Source: an uncultured Oscillospiraceae bacterium (lineage in GTDB: Bacteria > Bacillota > Clostridia > Oscillospirales > Oscillospiraceae). From it: 19,072 nt of DNA. This document shows, in pieces, positions 1 to 6,628 of the stretch (within the stretch, counting starts at the first letter, position 1; the number at the start of each line of letters is the position of its first letter). Both the position numbers and the translations under genes were made by a program. The stretch spans positions 1 through 19,072 of the forward strand of contig CAJOCV010000011.1 in the NCBI GenBank assembly GCA_905233785.1, in the 5' to 3' direction. Under the pieces are notes generated by a model, which did no database searches, was not told the DNA's origin, and saw nothing but the letters and a program-made list of their open reading frames with translations.

Positions 1-85
1 AGGGAATAAATTTCGCAAAGCCGGGCAGCGAATGGATCAAACGGCCTTCGCTGCGGTCGCCGAAGCGACGTCTGGTTTGTGCCAT
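1..85 (-). CDS. 2-oxo acid dehydrogenase E2-like protein, N-terminal fragment (runs off the window)
   Basis: Only the first 28 codons are present. They begin at ATG (83-85, minus strand) behind a near-perfect AGGAGG site about 8 bases upstream. The visible protein starts MAQTRRRFGDRSEGRLIHSL and continues with a PGFAKFIP segment. From memory this resembles the start of short clostridial proteins annotated as 2-oxo acid dehydrogenase E2-like (acyltransferase catalytic fold without lipoyl domain), which open with FGDRxxGR followed by a proline/aromatic stretch. Whether those proteins act as acyltransferases is not established to my knowledge. A matching promoter lies just upstream (125-153), so the gene is probably transcribed separately from the helicase-loader gene that precedes it. 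The assignment is tentative because the catalytic region is outside the window. Confidence 0.5.
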   Translation of the reverse strand, partial: MAQTRRRFGDRSEGRLIHSLPGFAKFIP

Positions 86-124
86 GCGTGTTCCTCCTGG
101 TTGATTCTATTTATGAGCATCGAC

Positions 125-153
125 ATTATAGCGAGTGCGTTGATAGATTACAA
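125..153 (-). promoter_or_regulatory. Sigma-A promoter for the E2-like gene
   Basis: On the minus strand, TTGTAA (148-153) is separated by 17 bp from a perfect TATAAT (125-130). Transcription would start near 118, giving a leader of about 33 nt that carries the AGGAGG site. It sits in an AT-rich patch between two genes of the same direction. Confidence 0.7.
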
Positions 154-156
154 GCC

Positions 157-190
157 AAATGTGAAAAAATTGTAAAGATTTAAAAAATCT
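157..190 (-). terminator. Possible weak terminator after the helicase-loader gene
   Basis: On the minus strand, AGATTT (185-190) can pair with AAATCT (176-181) across a 3-nt loop, followed by TTTACAATTTTTT. The stem is short and AT-only apart from one pair, so it would be weak. It lies between the loader stop codon and the next promoter, where a terminator is expected. Confidence 0.3.
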
Positions 191-206
191 GAAACAAAGG
201 GAAGCC

Positions 207-1202
207 TCAGCTCTTGCGCAGACGGCGGATGTCCTGGCCGGCGAAGGGGAGGTGAAGAAACTCGCCGATGAGACGCGAAGCGATCTGTCCGCCGTATTTT
301 TTTTCGATCTCTTCATCGGACAGGTTTGTGCTGATGATGGTCTTTTTGCCGGAAACCAGGCGGGAGTTGACGAGGGTGTAGAGGGCGCTGACAGACATGG
401 GACTGACCATCTCGGTGCCCAGATCATCCAAAATCATCAAATCACAGGAGAGCATCCGCTCCACCCGCCGATTCGCCTGCTCCTGCTCCTCGGGAGAGCG
501 GGCAAATTTTTGCCGCTCGAAGGCGGAAAGAGCGGAAGCCGCTGTGTCATAGCAGACGGAGCAGCCCTTCTTCGCCACCACACGGGCAACACAGGCGGAG
601 AGATAGGTTTTCCCGAGACCGGGTGCTCCCTGCAGCAGAAGGTTGGAGGAGACGGCGGGGAAATTTTCAGCAAATTTTTTGCAGCTTACAAGCGCGATCT
701 CCGCAAGCTCCCGCGGGATGCAGCGGCGAACAGGGTCATATTGCTCGGGATAGAGCGTCAAATCAAAGTTTTCAAAGCATTCGTCGCCGTTTTTCAACAG
801 CACGCCGAGCTCTTTTGTAAGCTCCTTGTTATACAAACGGTTCAGACACTCGCAGGGGCCGGAGGCAGCGTTGCCGGTATCCTTGCATTTGGGACAGGAG
901 TAGAGGTCATCCAAATAGTGGATGGGAAGCCCGTTTTCCGCAAGCTTCTCCGCGCGCTGCGCCTGGAGCTCTAAGTTTTCCCGCTCCAGTGCGGCGATCT
1001 GCTGCGCCATATCGCTCGGACGCCGGATCGTCAGGCGCAGAAGCTCGCGCATCTGCGCGCGCATCTCGTTGTCGATGCGCGCGATTTCCGGGATACGGGC
1101 GTAGCAGAGGCGCAGACGCCGTGCGTGTTCCTTTTCATTTTCTGTCCGCTGTTTCTCCAATTCCGCTCTGGCGCGAGCCAGAAGCTGTCCGTCATAGGGC
1201 AT
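207..1202 (-). CDS. DnaC/DnaI-type replicative helicase loader ATPase
   Basis: 331-aa AAA+ ATPase of the DnaC/DnaI helicase-loader family. These proteins load the hexameric replicative helicase on DNA in the cytoplasm. Residues 10-95 are rich in charged residues and probably coiled coil. A cysteine cluster (C103, C106, C117, C119) looks like the zinc-binding module that precedes the ATPase in DnaI-like loaders. Walker A is GAPGLGKT (192-199), Walker B is LMILDD (255-260), sensor 1 is STN (291-293), and R310 in the SRL segment is the likely arginine finger. The start at 1202 follows AAGGTGG with about 8 bases of spacing, and that site overlaps the stop codon of the DnaD-like gene 12 bases upstream, so the pair is probably co-transcribed and coupled. 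Pairing with DnaD supports a replication-initiation role over that of an IstB-type transposon ATPase, as does the absence of any transposase. Confidence 0.88.
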   Translation of the reverse strand: MPYDGQLLARARAELEKQRTENEKEHARRLRLCYARIPEIARIDNEMRAQMRELLRLTIRRPSDMAQQIAALERENLELQAQRAEKLAENGLPIHYLDDLYSCPKCKDTGNAASGPCECLNRLYNKELTKELGVLLKNGDECFENFDLTLYPEQYDPVRRCIPRELAEIALVSCKKFAENFPAVSSNLLLQGAPGLGKTYLSACVARVVAKKGCSVCYDTAASALSAFERQKFARSPEEQEQANRRVERMLSCDLMILDDLGTEMVSPMSVSALYTLVNSRLVSGKKTIISTNLSDEEIEKKYGGQIASRLIGEFLHLPFAGQDIRRLRKS

Positions 1203-1214
1203 TGTGATCCCACC

Positions 1215-2147
1215 TTAAATTTTGTCGATGATCCTGCGCAGCGCGTCCATATCCACGGGCTTCTGCTCGCCTGCGGTGCTGCCATGCGGCGCGGGCGTGC
1301 GCCGCGTGTCCTTTTCCTCGATCTCTTTTGCCGTGTGCAGACCCTTTTCGTGCCAGCTCAGCAGAATTTTGTTCATGTAAGGCCACTTGAGAGCGTTGGT
1401 TTTTGTCAGGGTGCGGTCATAGGCAATGGCGATGGCCTCCTCATGAAAGCCCATGTCCAGCCAGGAGCTGATGTACTTTTCTTCCGTGGCTGTGAGCTCG
1501 CGGCCATAAATGTTCAGCAGAATTTTGATCCGGCCGATTTCCCCCCGCCGCTCCCTTCGGGCGTCGATGTAGCTCTCGGCCTGCTCAAGCGTCAGAATCT
1601 CCTGCCGCGCCCACTCGTAGGCCAGCTTTTCAATGGCTTTCGCGCTGGGACGGCGGCTGGTGCCATAGCGCTCTGCAAACTGCTCCGCGCAGTCGCTGAG
1701 CAGCATGAAGATCACTTCCGCCGGAAAACCCAGATAGTCATAGATACCGAAAAGAACGCGCATATCGTTGCTGGAGAGACTATGCCCAATCACCCGTGTG
1801 CCTTCGGCGAGAATTGCGGAGAAAGCGGGATCCTCCCGACTGCGGCGCGTGAGATCGGCTGCCAGATATTGGGGCAGCACCTCCGGCGGATCGGCGGGAG
1901 CGCCCGGGTCGGCTTGCGGCGGCGCGGCTTGGCCGGAATCTGTCAAAAGTCCCATGCGCCTCAGCTTTTCTTCCGCCGCCGTGATTTCCCGCATGGTGCG
2001 GCACAGAGCCGAGGCAGCCTGCTCTGTGTCCAGACTGCCGCTTTGCAGCCAGTGGAGGTAGAGAAGCGCCACGTCCCCGTCATGGGCGGCAATCAGCTTG
2101 CCGAGCGCCTGCCGGCTGATGTTTTTTTCTGCCGTGTTTTCCTGCAT
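1215..2147 (-). CDS. DnaD-domain primosome protein
   Basis: 310-aa protein with two DnaB_2/DnaD-type helical domains, roughly residues 105-180 and 204-270. The second ends in the signature YMNKILLSW (257-265), matching the YxxxIxxxW motif of this family. Residues 1-70 look like the N-terminal winged-helix part (a helical segment with LLYLHWLQSG). A proline/alanine-rich linker (about 73-92) follows. The C-terminal tail (275-310) is charged and ends in a short helix. DnaD-type proteins in Firmicutes act with DnaB and DnaI in primosome assembly at oriC and restart sites, and the helicase-loader gene lies directly downstream, which fits. The start at 2147 has only a weak purine-rich ribosome site (GAAAAGAA). 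Transcription likely begins from the promoter at 2196-2224. Confidence 0.88.
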   Translation of the reverse strand: MQENTAEKNISRQALGKLIAAHDGDVALLYLHWLQSGSLDTEQAASALCRTMREITAAEEKLRRMGLLTDSGQAAPPQADPGAPADPPEVLPQYLAADLTRRSREDPAFSAILAEGTRVIGHSLSSNDMRVLFGIYDYLGFPAEVIFMLLSDCAEQFAERYGTSRRPSAKAIEKLAYEWARQEILTLEQAESYIDARRERRGEIGRIKILLNIYGRELTATEEKYISSWLDMGFHEEAIAIAYDRTLTKTNALKWPYMNKILLSWHEKGLHTAKEIEEKDTRRTPAPHGSTAGEQKPVDMDALRRIIDKI

Positions 2148-2195
2148 GTTCTTTTCTGAGCCCCATGATTCAAAAAAATTTTACAAGCTGAAGCT

Positions 2196-2224
2196 ATTAT
2201 ACCATCAAAATTGACTTGTCGCAA
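2196..2224 (-). promoter_or_regulatory. Promoter for the dnaD-like/helicase-loader operon
   Basis: On the minus strand, TTGCGA (2219-2224) lies 17 bp from a perfect TATAAT (2196-2201), preceded by TGG, which forms an extended -10. The start would be near 2189, about 40 nt before the DnaD-like start codon. Its -35 overlaps that of the opposing promoter. Confidence 0.7.
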
Positions 2225-2245
2225 GGGGGAGCTCTGTGTTATAAT
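2216..2245 (+). promoter_or_regulatory. Promoter for the U32-family gene
   Basis: TGT plus TATAAT (2237-2245) makes an extended -10. The best-spaced -35 is TTGTCG (2216-2221, 18-bp spacer). A better hexamer, TTGACT (2211-2216), is 23 bp away, which is too far. Transcription would begin near 2252, leaving a 5' leader of about 50 nt with AAAGGAG (2291-2297) ahead of the start codon. Confidence 0.6.
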
Positions 2246-2304
2246 AAACTGTAATATAGCGGTATTGCGGCCGGAGAGGGCGCAAGCCGAAAAGGAGCGA
2301 AGAC

Positions 2305-4386
2305 ATGATAGAGCTGCTCTCGCCGGCGGGTTCTCCCGAGGCTGTCATTGCCGCCGTGCAGAACGGAGCGGACGCCGTGTATCTTGGCATGGGCGACTTC
2401 AATGCCCGCCGCGGCGCCAAAAACTTTTCCGACGAAGAATTTGAAAAGGCCGTGCGCTATTGCCGCATCCGCGGCTGCAGGGTCTATGTGACGCTCAATA
2501 CCCTGGTCAACGACCGCGAGGTGGAGAGCGCTGTCCGAGCCGCCGGGCTTGCCTCCGATTTGGGGGCTGACGGCATTATTATTCAGGATTTGGGGCTGAT
2601 TCAGGCGATACGCCGGGCGCTGCCCGACATTCCGCTGCACGCAAGCACACAAATGAGCCTGCATAATCTCACCGGCGTACAGGCGGCGGCGGAGATGGGC
2701 TTGACCCGCGCCGTGCTGGCAAGGGAGCTGAGCCTGGAGCAGATTCGTTATATCACTGAGCACGCAAGCATTGAGACTGAGGTCTTCGTGCACGGGGCGC
2801 TTTGCTTCTGCCATTCGGGGCAGTGCTACATGTCCGCCATGATCGGACGGCGCAGCGGCAACCGCGGTATGTGCGCACAGCCCTGCCGAATGCAGTATCG
2901 CCTCACGGGCAGCAATGACGAGTACCCGCTTTCTCTGAAGGATAACTGCCTCGTGGACAGGCTCGGCGAGCTGGAGGAGGCGGGCGTCGCCTGCCTGAAG
3001 ATCGAGGGGCGCATGAAGCGGCCGGAGTATACCGCTATCGTAACAGGCGTTTACGCGAAGGCGCTCAAGGAGCACCGCAAGCCCACAAAGGAAGAAATGC
3101 AGCTTCTGGAGCAGGCGTTTTCCCGTCAGGGCTTTACCCAGGGTTATTTTAACGGCGACAAGCAGAACATGTTGGGCACCCGTACCGAGCAGGATCGCGC
3201 GGATGAGGCGATTTTTACCACCGCCCGCAAGGCCTACGCGGACGGGGAGCTGCGTCGTGTACCGGTGCATTTCTACACGGTGGCTGAGAAGGGCGTTCCC
3301 ATCCGGGCCATAGCCTTTGATGACGAGGGGCACAAGGCCGTCACCTATGGCGCGGTGCCCGACCGCGCCAAGCGCCAGGGACTGAGCGACGGCTATCTCA
3401 CCGAACAGATGTTCAAGACCGGCGGCACCCCTTACAGCGTGGTGGAAAACCGCGCCAAGACCGATCCGGGGCTGTTTCTTCCCGCGGCGGAAATCAATCG
3501 ACTGCGCCGGGAGCTTTTGAATCAACTCTCCGAGGAACGGGCAAAGCCGCCTGCGCGCGCGCATGGGGCGATCCCCGCGCTGCCGCGGAATCGCCAGCCG
3601 CTGGGGGATCCCAAGATCATTTTCCAGGTACGCACGGCTGAGCAGCTTACGGCTGAGCTTGCCGCCTTGAAGCCCGATTATCTCTATGCTCCCGCCGACC
3701 TGATGGCGGAGCATTATGAGCGGGTGCTGCCCTTTGTGAATGAGGGCGCGGTGCCGGTGGCGGTGCTGCCCCGCGTGGTGACGGACGGAGAGGCGCGCCC
3801 CCTTTTTGCCACTTTGCAGCGACTCTTTGACCTGGGGGTAAATGAGGCGCTGGTGGGCAATCTCGGTCAGATCGTGCTGGCGCGCGCGGCGTCGCTCAAG
3901 CTGCGGGGCGATTTCGGCTTAAACGTCTTCAACGGCTATACGATGGGCGTTCTGGAGGAGGCGGGCTTTCTCTCCGCTACTGCTTCCTTTGAACTGCGGC
4001 TGAGCCAGATTCGCGATATGCCCAAGCCCATTGACACCGAAGCCATCATCTACGGGCGGCTGCCGGTGATGGTGTCTGACCAGAACCTGCTCAAAACGAC
4101 CTCCGGGCGCGGCAGCGCCCTGCCCGGAGAGCTGGCCGACCGTATGGGCTCCGTGTTCCCGGTGGTGAGCGAGCCGGGTGAGCGCACCGTGATTTACAAT
4201 GCCCACAAGCTTTACCTTGCCGACAAGAAGGAAGACCTCTACGCGGCGGGGCTCTGGGGCCTGCGGCTGCTGTTTTCCACGGAGAGCGCCCGCGAGTGCG
4301 TGGAGGTCGCCAAGGGGCATCTGGGCTACTCCGATTACAGGCCGAACGTGCTGACAAGAGGACTGTATTATCGGGGCGTGGAATAA
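2305..4386 (+). CDS. U32 family / DUF3656 protein, probable RlhA-type RNA hydroxylation enzyme
   Basis: 693-aa protein of the 'peptidase U32' family. The N-terminal TIM-barrel-like part starts with ELLSPAGSPEAVIAA. The U32 signature EVFVHGALCFCHSGQCYMS spans 159-177 and is followed by GMCAQPCR (188-195). C167, C174, C190 or C194, and C230 have spacing like the iron-sulfur ligands described for UbiU-type members. The extended C-terminal half, with repeated small domains and about 690 residues overall, matches the DUF3656-containing subgroup rather than the short about 400-aa members. E. coli RlhA, of this subgroup, is needed for hydroxylation of a 23S rRNA cytidine; the same role here is inference. 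The older label 'collagenase/peptidase' is probably misleading. The start is supported by AAAGGAG 7 bases upstream. It has its own divergent promoter and is followed by a palindromic element. Confidence 0.85.
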   Translation: MIELLSPAGSPEAVIAAVQNGADAVYLGMGDFNARRGAKNFSDEEFEKAVRYCRIRGCRVYVTLNTLVNDREVESAVRAAGLASDLGADGIIIQDLGLIQAIRRALPDIPLHASTQMSLHNLTGVQAAAEMGLTRAVLARELSLEQIRYITEHASIETEVFVHGALCFCHSGQCYMSAMIGRRSGNRGMCAQPCRMQYRLTGSNDEYPLSLKDNCLVDRLGELEEAGVACLKIEGRMKRPEYTAIVTGVYAKALKEHRKPTKEEMQLLEQAFSRQGFTQGYFNGDKQNMLGTRTEQDRADEAIFTTARKAYADGELRRVPVHFYTVAEKGVPIRAIAFDDEGHKAVTYGAVPDRAKRQGLSDGYLTEQMFKTGGTPYSVVENRAKTDPGLFLPAAEINRLRRELLNQLSEERAKPPARAHGAIPALPRNRQPLGDPKIIFQVRTAEQLTAELAALKPDYLYAPADLMAEHYERVLPFVNEGAVPVAVLPRVVTDGEARPLFATLQRLFDLGVNEALVGNLGQIVLARAASLKLRGDFGLNVFNGYTMGVLEEAGFLSATASFELRLSQIRDMPKPIDTEAIIYGRLPVMVSDQNLLKTTSGRGSALPGELADRMGSVFPVVSEPGERTVIYNAHKLYLADKKEDLYAAGLWGLRLLFSTESARECVEVAKGHLGYSDYRPNVLTRGLYYRGVE

Positions 4387-4530
4387 GTGAAAAGAGAATA
4401 GAGAAAAGTGAATAGTTATGGTGTCGCTTCGCGACGATTATAATAGTGATCAGTGGTCACTGACCACTCGTTACAATTTGTTCCCGAAGGGAACACCTTA
4501 ACTTTTCACTCTTCACTGTTAGCTATTCAC
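4387..4530. repeat. MITE-like imperfect palindrome (144 bp)
   Basis: The left arm (about 4387-4436) begins GTGAAAAGAGAATAG and runs through GTGAATAGTTATGGTGT to a small hairpin GTCGC-TTC-GCGAC (4424-4436). Read from 4530 backwards, the right arm gives GTGAATAGCTAACAGTGAAG and then GTGAAAAGTTAAGGTGT, with a hairpin GTTCCC-GAA-GGGAAC. The arms align with few mismatches, and both hairpins keep pairing although their stems differ in sequence. The centre holds another perfect inverted repeat, AGTGGTCA-C-TGACCACT (4452-4468). The element starts on the base right after the stop codon of the U32-family gene and contains no ORF. It may serve as a terminator or processing site; that is inference. Confidence 0.75.
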
Positions 4531-4572
4531 TTTATCCCGCTTCGGGGAAAATAAGATGCAACAGGTAATACT

Positions 4573-5145
4573 ATGAATTTTATACTTGCTTCCGGGTCTC
4601 CGCGGCGAAGAGAGCTGATGGAGATGCTGGGCGTGAAGAATTTGAAAATTATCCCCGCCAAGGGAGATGAGCGCCCCCCCGCGGGGGCGGAGCCGCAAGA
4701 ACTGGTGATGGCTCTCGCAGCCGCGAAAGCGGAGGAGGTCGCGCGGCAGGCGGCGGAAAATGATGTCGTCGTCGCGGCGGACACCATCGTCTGGTTCGAG
4801 GGGGAGGCCTTTGGCAAGCCCCACAGTGAGGAACACGCCAAGGAGATGCTGCGCCGCCTCTCCGGCAATGTTCACCATGTCTATACCGGCGTCGCGGTGC
4901 TGCGCGGCGGCGTGGAGCGCCTGGGCTATGAGCGCACGGCGGTGTATTTCCGGCAGATCTCTGAGGAAGAGATCGAGCGCTATGTCCAAACCGGGGAGCC
5001 GATGGATAAGGCCGGCGCTTACGGGGCGCAGGGTCTGGGCGCGCTCTTCGTGCGGGGGCTCGAGGGGGACTTTTTTAACGTGATGGGTCTGCCGCTATGC
5101 AGGCTGGACGCAATGCTGAAAGAGCAGGGAGTTGGGCTTCTTTGA
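4573..5145 (+). CDS. maf: Maf-type nucleoside triphosphate pyrophosphatase
   Basis: 190-aa member of the Maf/HAM1-like family, which hydrolyses dTTP, UTP or modified nucleotides to monophosphates and is linked to septum inhibition in Bacillus. Visible motifs are ASGSPRRRELM (6-16), VVAADTIVW with the likely catalytic D70, GKP (81-83), and KAGAYGAQGLGALFV (146-160). The AYGxQG form is typical of the dTTP/UTP-specific (YhdE-like) subgroup. The ribosome site is a weak AGGT about 6 bases before ATG. No convincing promoter was seen between the palindromic element and the start. It heads the cell-shape cluster, and its TGA stop overlaps the proposed TTG start of mreC, a classical Firmicute arrangement. 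Confidence 0.9.
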   Translation: MNFILASGSPRRRELMEMLGVKNLKIIPAKGDERPPAGAEPQELVMALAAAKAEEVARQAAENDVVVAADTIVWFEGEAFGKPHSEEHAKEMLRRLSGNVHHVYTGVAVLRGGVERLGYERTAVYFRQISEEEIERYVQTGEPMDKAGAYGAQGLGALFVRGLEGDFFNVMGLPLCRLDAMLKEQGVGLL

Positions 5146-5984
5146 AAGAATACTTGCAGAAAAACGGAATCCGGATCGCGGTGATTGTGCTGGCGGTGGC
5201 GCTGCTGGTGGGCGTGGGAAACGCCGCGCGCGACGGACAGATCGGCATCGTACACAACGTTACGGGCGTCATCAGCGCGCCGATGCAGAAGGTCTTGAGC
5301 TCGACGGTCAATCTTTTCAACAGTATCTATGGCTATCTGTACAAATACGATTCGCTGATGGCGGAAAACGAGTCCCTTCGTGCGCAGCTTGCGGATGCTC
5401 AAAAGTCCGCTCGTGACGGTATTGAGGCCTCCGAGGAAAACGTGCGTCTGCGCGAGGCGCTGTATCTGCGGCAGAAGCATACGGACTATTTCCTCGAATC
5501 GGCAAAGGTGGTGCTTTGGTCGTCCTCCAATTGGTCGTCCTCCTTTACGATCAGCAAGGGCGCAAACCACGGTATCGAGCTGCATGACCCGGTTATTACG
5601 GAGTACGGCGCCCTCGTCGGGCAGGTGACAGAGCTCGGCGCGACCTGGGCCACGGTCAGTACGCTTATTGATGTGGATATGAGCGTCGGCGCTTATGTCG
5701 GCTCCAACGGCAGCTCCGGCATGGTAGTGGGAGAGTATGCCCTGATGCGCGAGAAAACCGCGAAGCTCACCTTTCTTGCCGACGGAGCACAGATTTTCGC
5801 GGGTGATGAGGTGCTGACCTCCGGCTCGGGCGGCGCCTTTCCAGCAGGGCTCGTGATCGGTACGCTCACCAGCGTTCAGCAGGAGGCCGGCGGCCAAATC
5901 GAGTACGGCATCGTCACGCCGCAGTGCGATTTGGACGCGCTGGTGCAGGTGTTTATCATCAAGGATTTTCAGGTGGTAGAGTGA
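5142..5984 (+). CDS. mreC: Rod shape-determining protein MreC
   Basis: 280-aa MreC, a membrane-anchored periplasm-facing scaffold of the elongasome that binds MreD and PBP2. A short cytoplasmic N-terminus is followed by one membrane helix (about 10-25), a coiled-coil stretch containing LMAENESLRAQLADAQ (72-87), and a C-terminal beta-domain (about 115-280) with typical ISKGANHGIELHDPV and GLVIGTLTSV segments. I chose TTG at 5142 because AGGGAG (about 5125-5130) lies upstream at usable spacing and the codon overlaps the maf stop (TTGA). An in-frame ATG at 5097 would add 15 residues inside maf, but no ribosome site precedes it. mreB is not adjacent, so MreB must be encoded elsewhere or be absent. 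Confidence 0.9.
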   Translation: MKEYLQKNGIRIAVIVLAVALLVGVGNAARDGQIGIVHNVTGVISAPMQKVLSSTVNLFNSIYGYLYKYDSLMAENESLRAQLADAQKSARDGIEASEENVRLREALYLRQKHTDYFLESAKVVLWSSSNWSSSFTISKGANHGIELHDPVITEYGALVGQVTELGATWATVSTLIDVDMSVGAYVGSNGSSGMVVGEYALMREKTAKLTFLADGAQIFAGDEVLTSGSGGAFPAGLVIGTLTSVQQEAGGQIEYGIVTPQCDLDALVQVFIIKDFQVVE

Positions 5985-6505
5985 CATTGAACGAATTCAG
6001 GGAATTGATCGCGCGGGAGCTTTTGCCAAGAGTGAAGCTGCGCAAGGTGCTGCAGTACGCGCTGTATCTGTTTCTCGCGCTGTTGACGCAGAATATGCTG
6101 CTGACTCAGCTTCGCGTCGCGGGAGTCTGTCCGATGATCCTGCCGGCGGCGGCGGTCGCGGTCGGAATGTTTGAGGGCGCGTCCTGGGGCGCGATTCTGA
6201 GTCTGATCCTGGGAATCTTTGCGGATATGGCCTTTGTGGAGAACACGATCCTCTTTACGGTGCTTTTTCCCGCGCTGGCCTTTGCTTCCGGTTTTATCTC
6301 TACGTTTTTCATCAACCGCCGCTTCTTTGCTTTCATGGGCGCGGCACTGCTGGGCTTGCTTGTAACAGCGCTAACGCAGATGCTGCACACCGTAGCGGTG
6401 GATACCTTTACGGTCGTCATGTTCCGTACGGTAGCGCTGCAAACACTTTGGTCAATGCCCTTCGCTGTGCTGGCCTATCTGCCGCCGGCGAAATGGATCG
6501 TGTAA
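5981..6505 (+). CDS. mreD: Rod shape-determining protein MreD
   Basis: About 174 aa, almost entirely hydrophobic, with five or six predicted membrane helices (roughly 24-42, 48-65, 68-86, 90-110, 115-137, 143-168). MreD is a polytopic inner-membrane partner of MreC in the elongasome. Low sequence conservation is normal for the family, so position between mreC and a class B PBP is strong support. I take GTG at 5981, which overlaps the mreC stop as GTGA, preceded by AGGTGG (5971-5976). TTG at 5987 is an alternative with better spacing. Longer in-frame extensions into mreC are unlikely. Confidence 0.85.
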   Translation: MTLNEFRELIARELLPRVKLRKVLQYALYLFLALLTQNMLLTQLRVAGVCPMILPAAAVAVGMFEGASWGAILSLILGIFADMAFVENTILFTVLFPALAFASGFISTFFINRRFFAFMGAALLGLLVTALTQMLHTVAVDTFTVVMFRTVALQTLWSMPFAVLAYLPPAKWIV

Positions 6506-6508
6506 TAC

Positions 6509-6607
6509 CTGCTTCCCCCTTTGGGGGAAGTGCCGCGAAGCGGCGATAGGGGAGCGGAAACGGCGCCCCTTCACCCGCTGCGCGGGAGCTCCCCCGGAGG
6601 GGGAGCC
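6509..6607. repeat. Hairpin-rich intergenic repeat upstream of the PBP gene
   Basis: This 99-bp stretch is a chain of hairpins: CTTCCCCC-TTT-GGGGGAAG (6512-6530), GCCGC-GAA-GCGGC (6532-6544), CCCGC-TGC-GCGGG, and CTCCCCC-GGA-GGGGGAG (6589-6605). Its last 17 bases, CCCCCGGAGGGGGAGCC (6591-6607), recur exactly at 9450-9466 upstream of hisS. The outer ends are roughly inverted (GCTTCCCCC against GGCTCCCCC). From memory, this type of repeat is common between genes in Oscillospiraceae. It contains no ORF of its own. Confidence 0.7.
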
Positions 6608-6628
6608 ATCAAGGAAAGGTCTGTATTC

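Noticed and set aside
252..974. 240-codon plus-strand ORF opposite the helicase-loader gene
   Set aside because: It is the antisense shadow of a clear AAA+ gene. It has no family motif and no ribosome site.
2239..3714. 491-codon minus-strand ORF across the U32-family gene
   Set aside because: Long antisense frames are expected in GC-rich coding DNA. The plus-strand frame has the U32 signature and this one has none.
4439..4444. TATAAT inside the palindromic element as a promoter for maf
   Set aside because: The hexamer 17 bp upstream is TTATGG and there is no TG extension, so the support is too weak.
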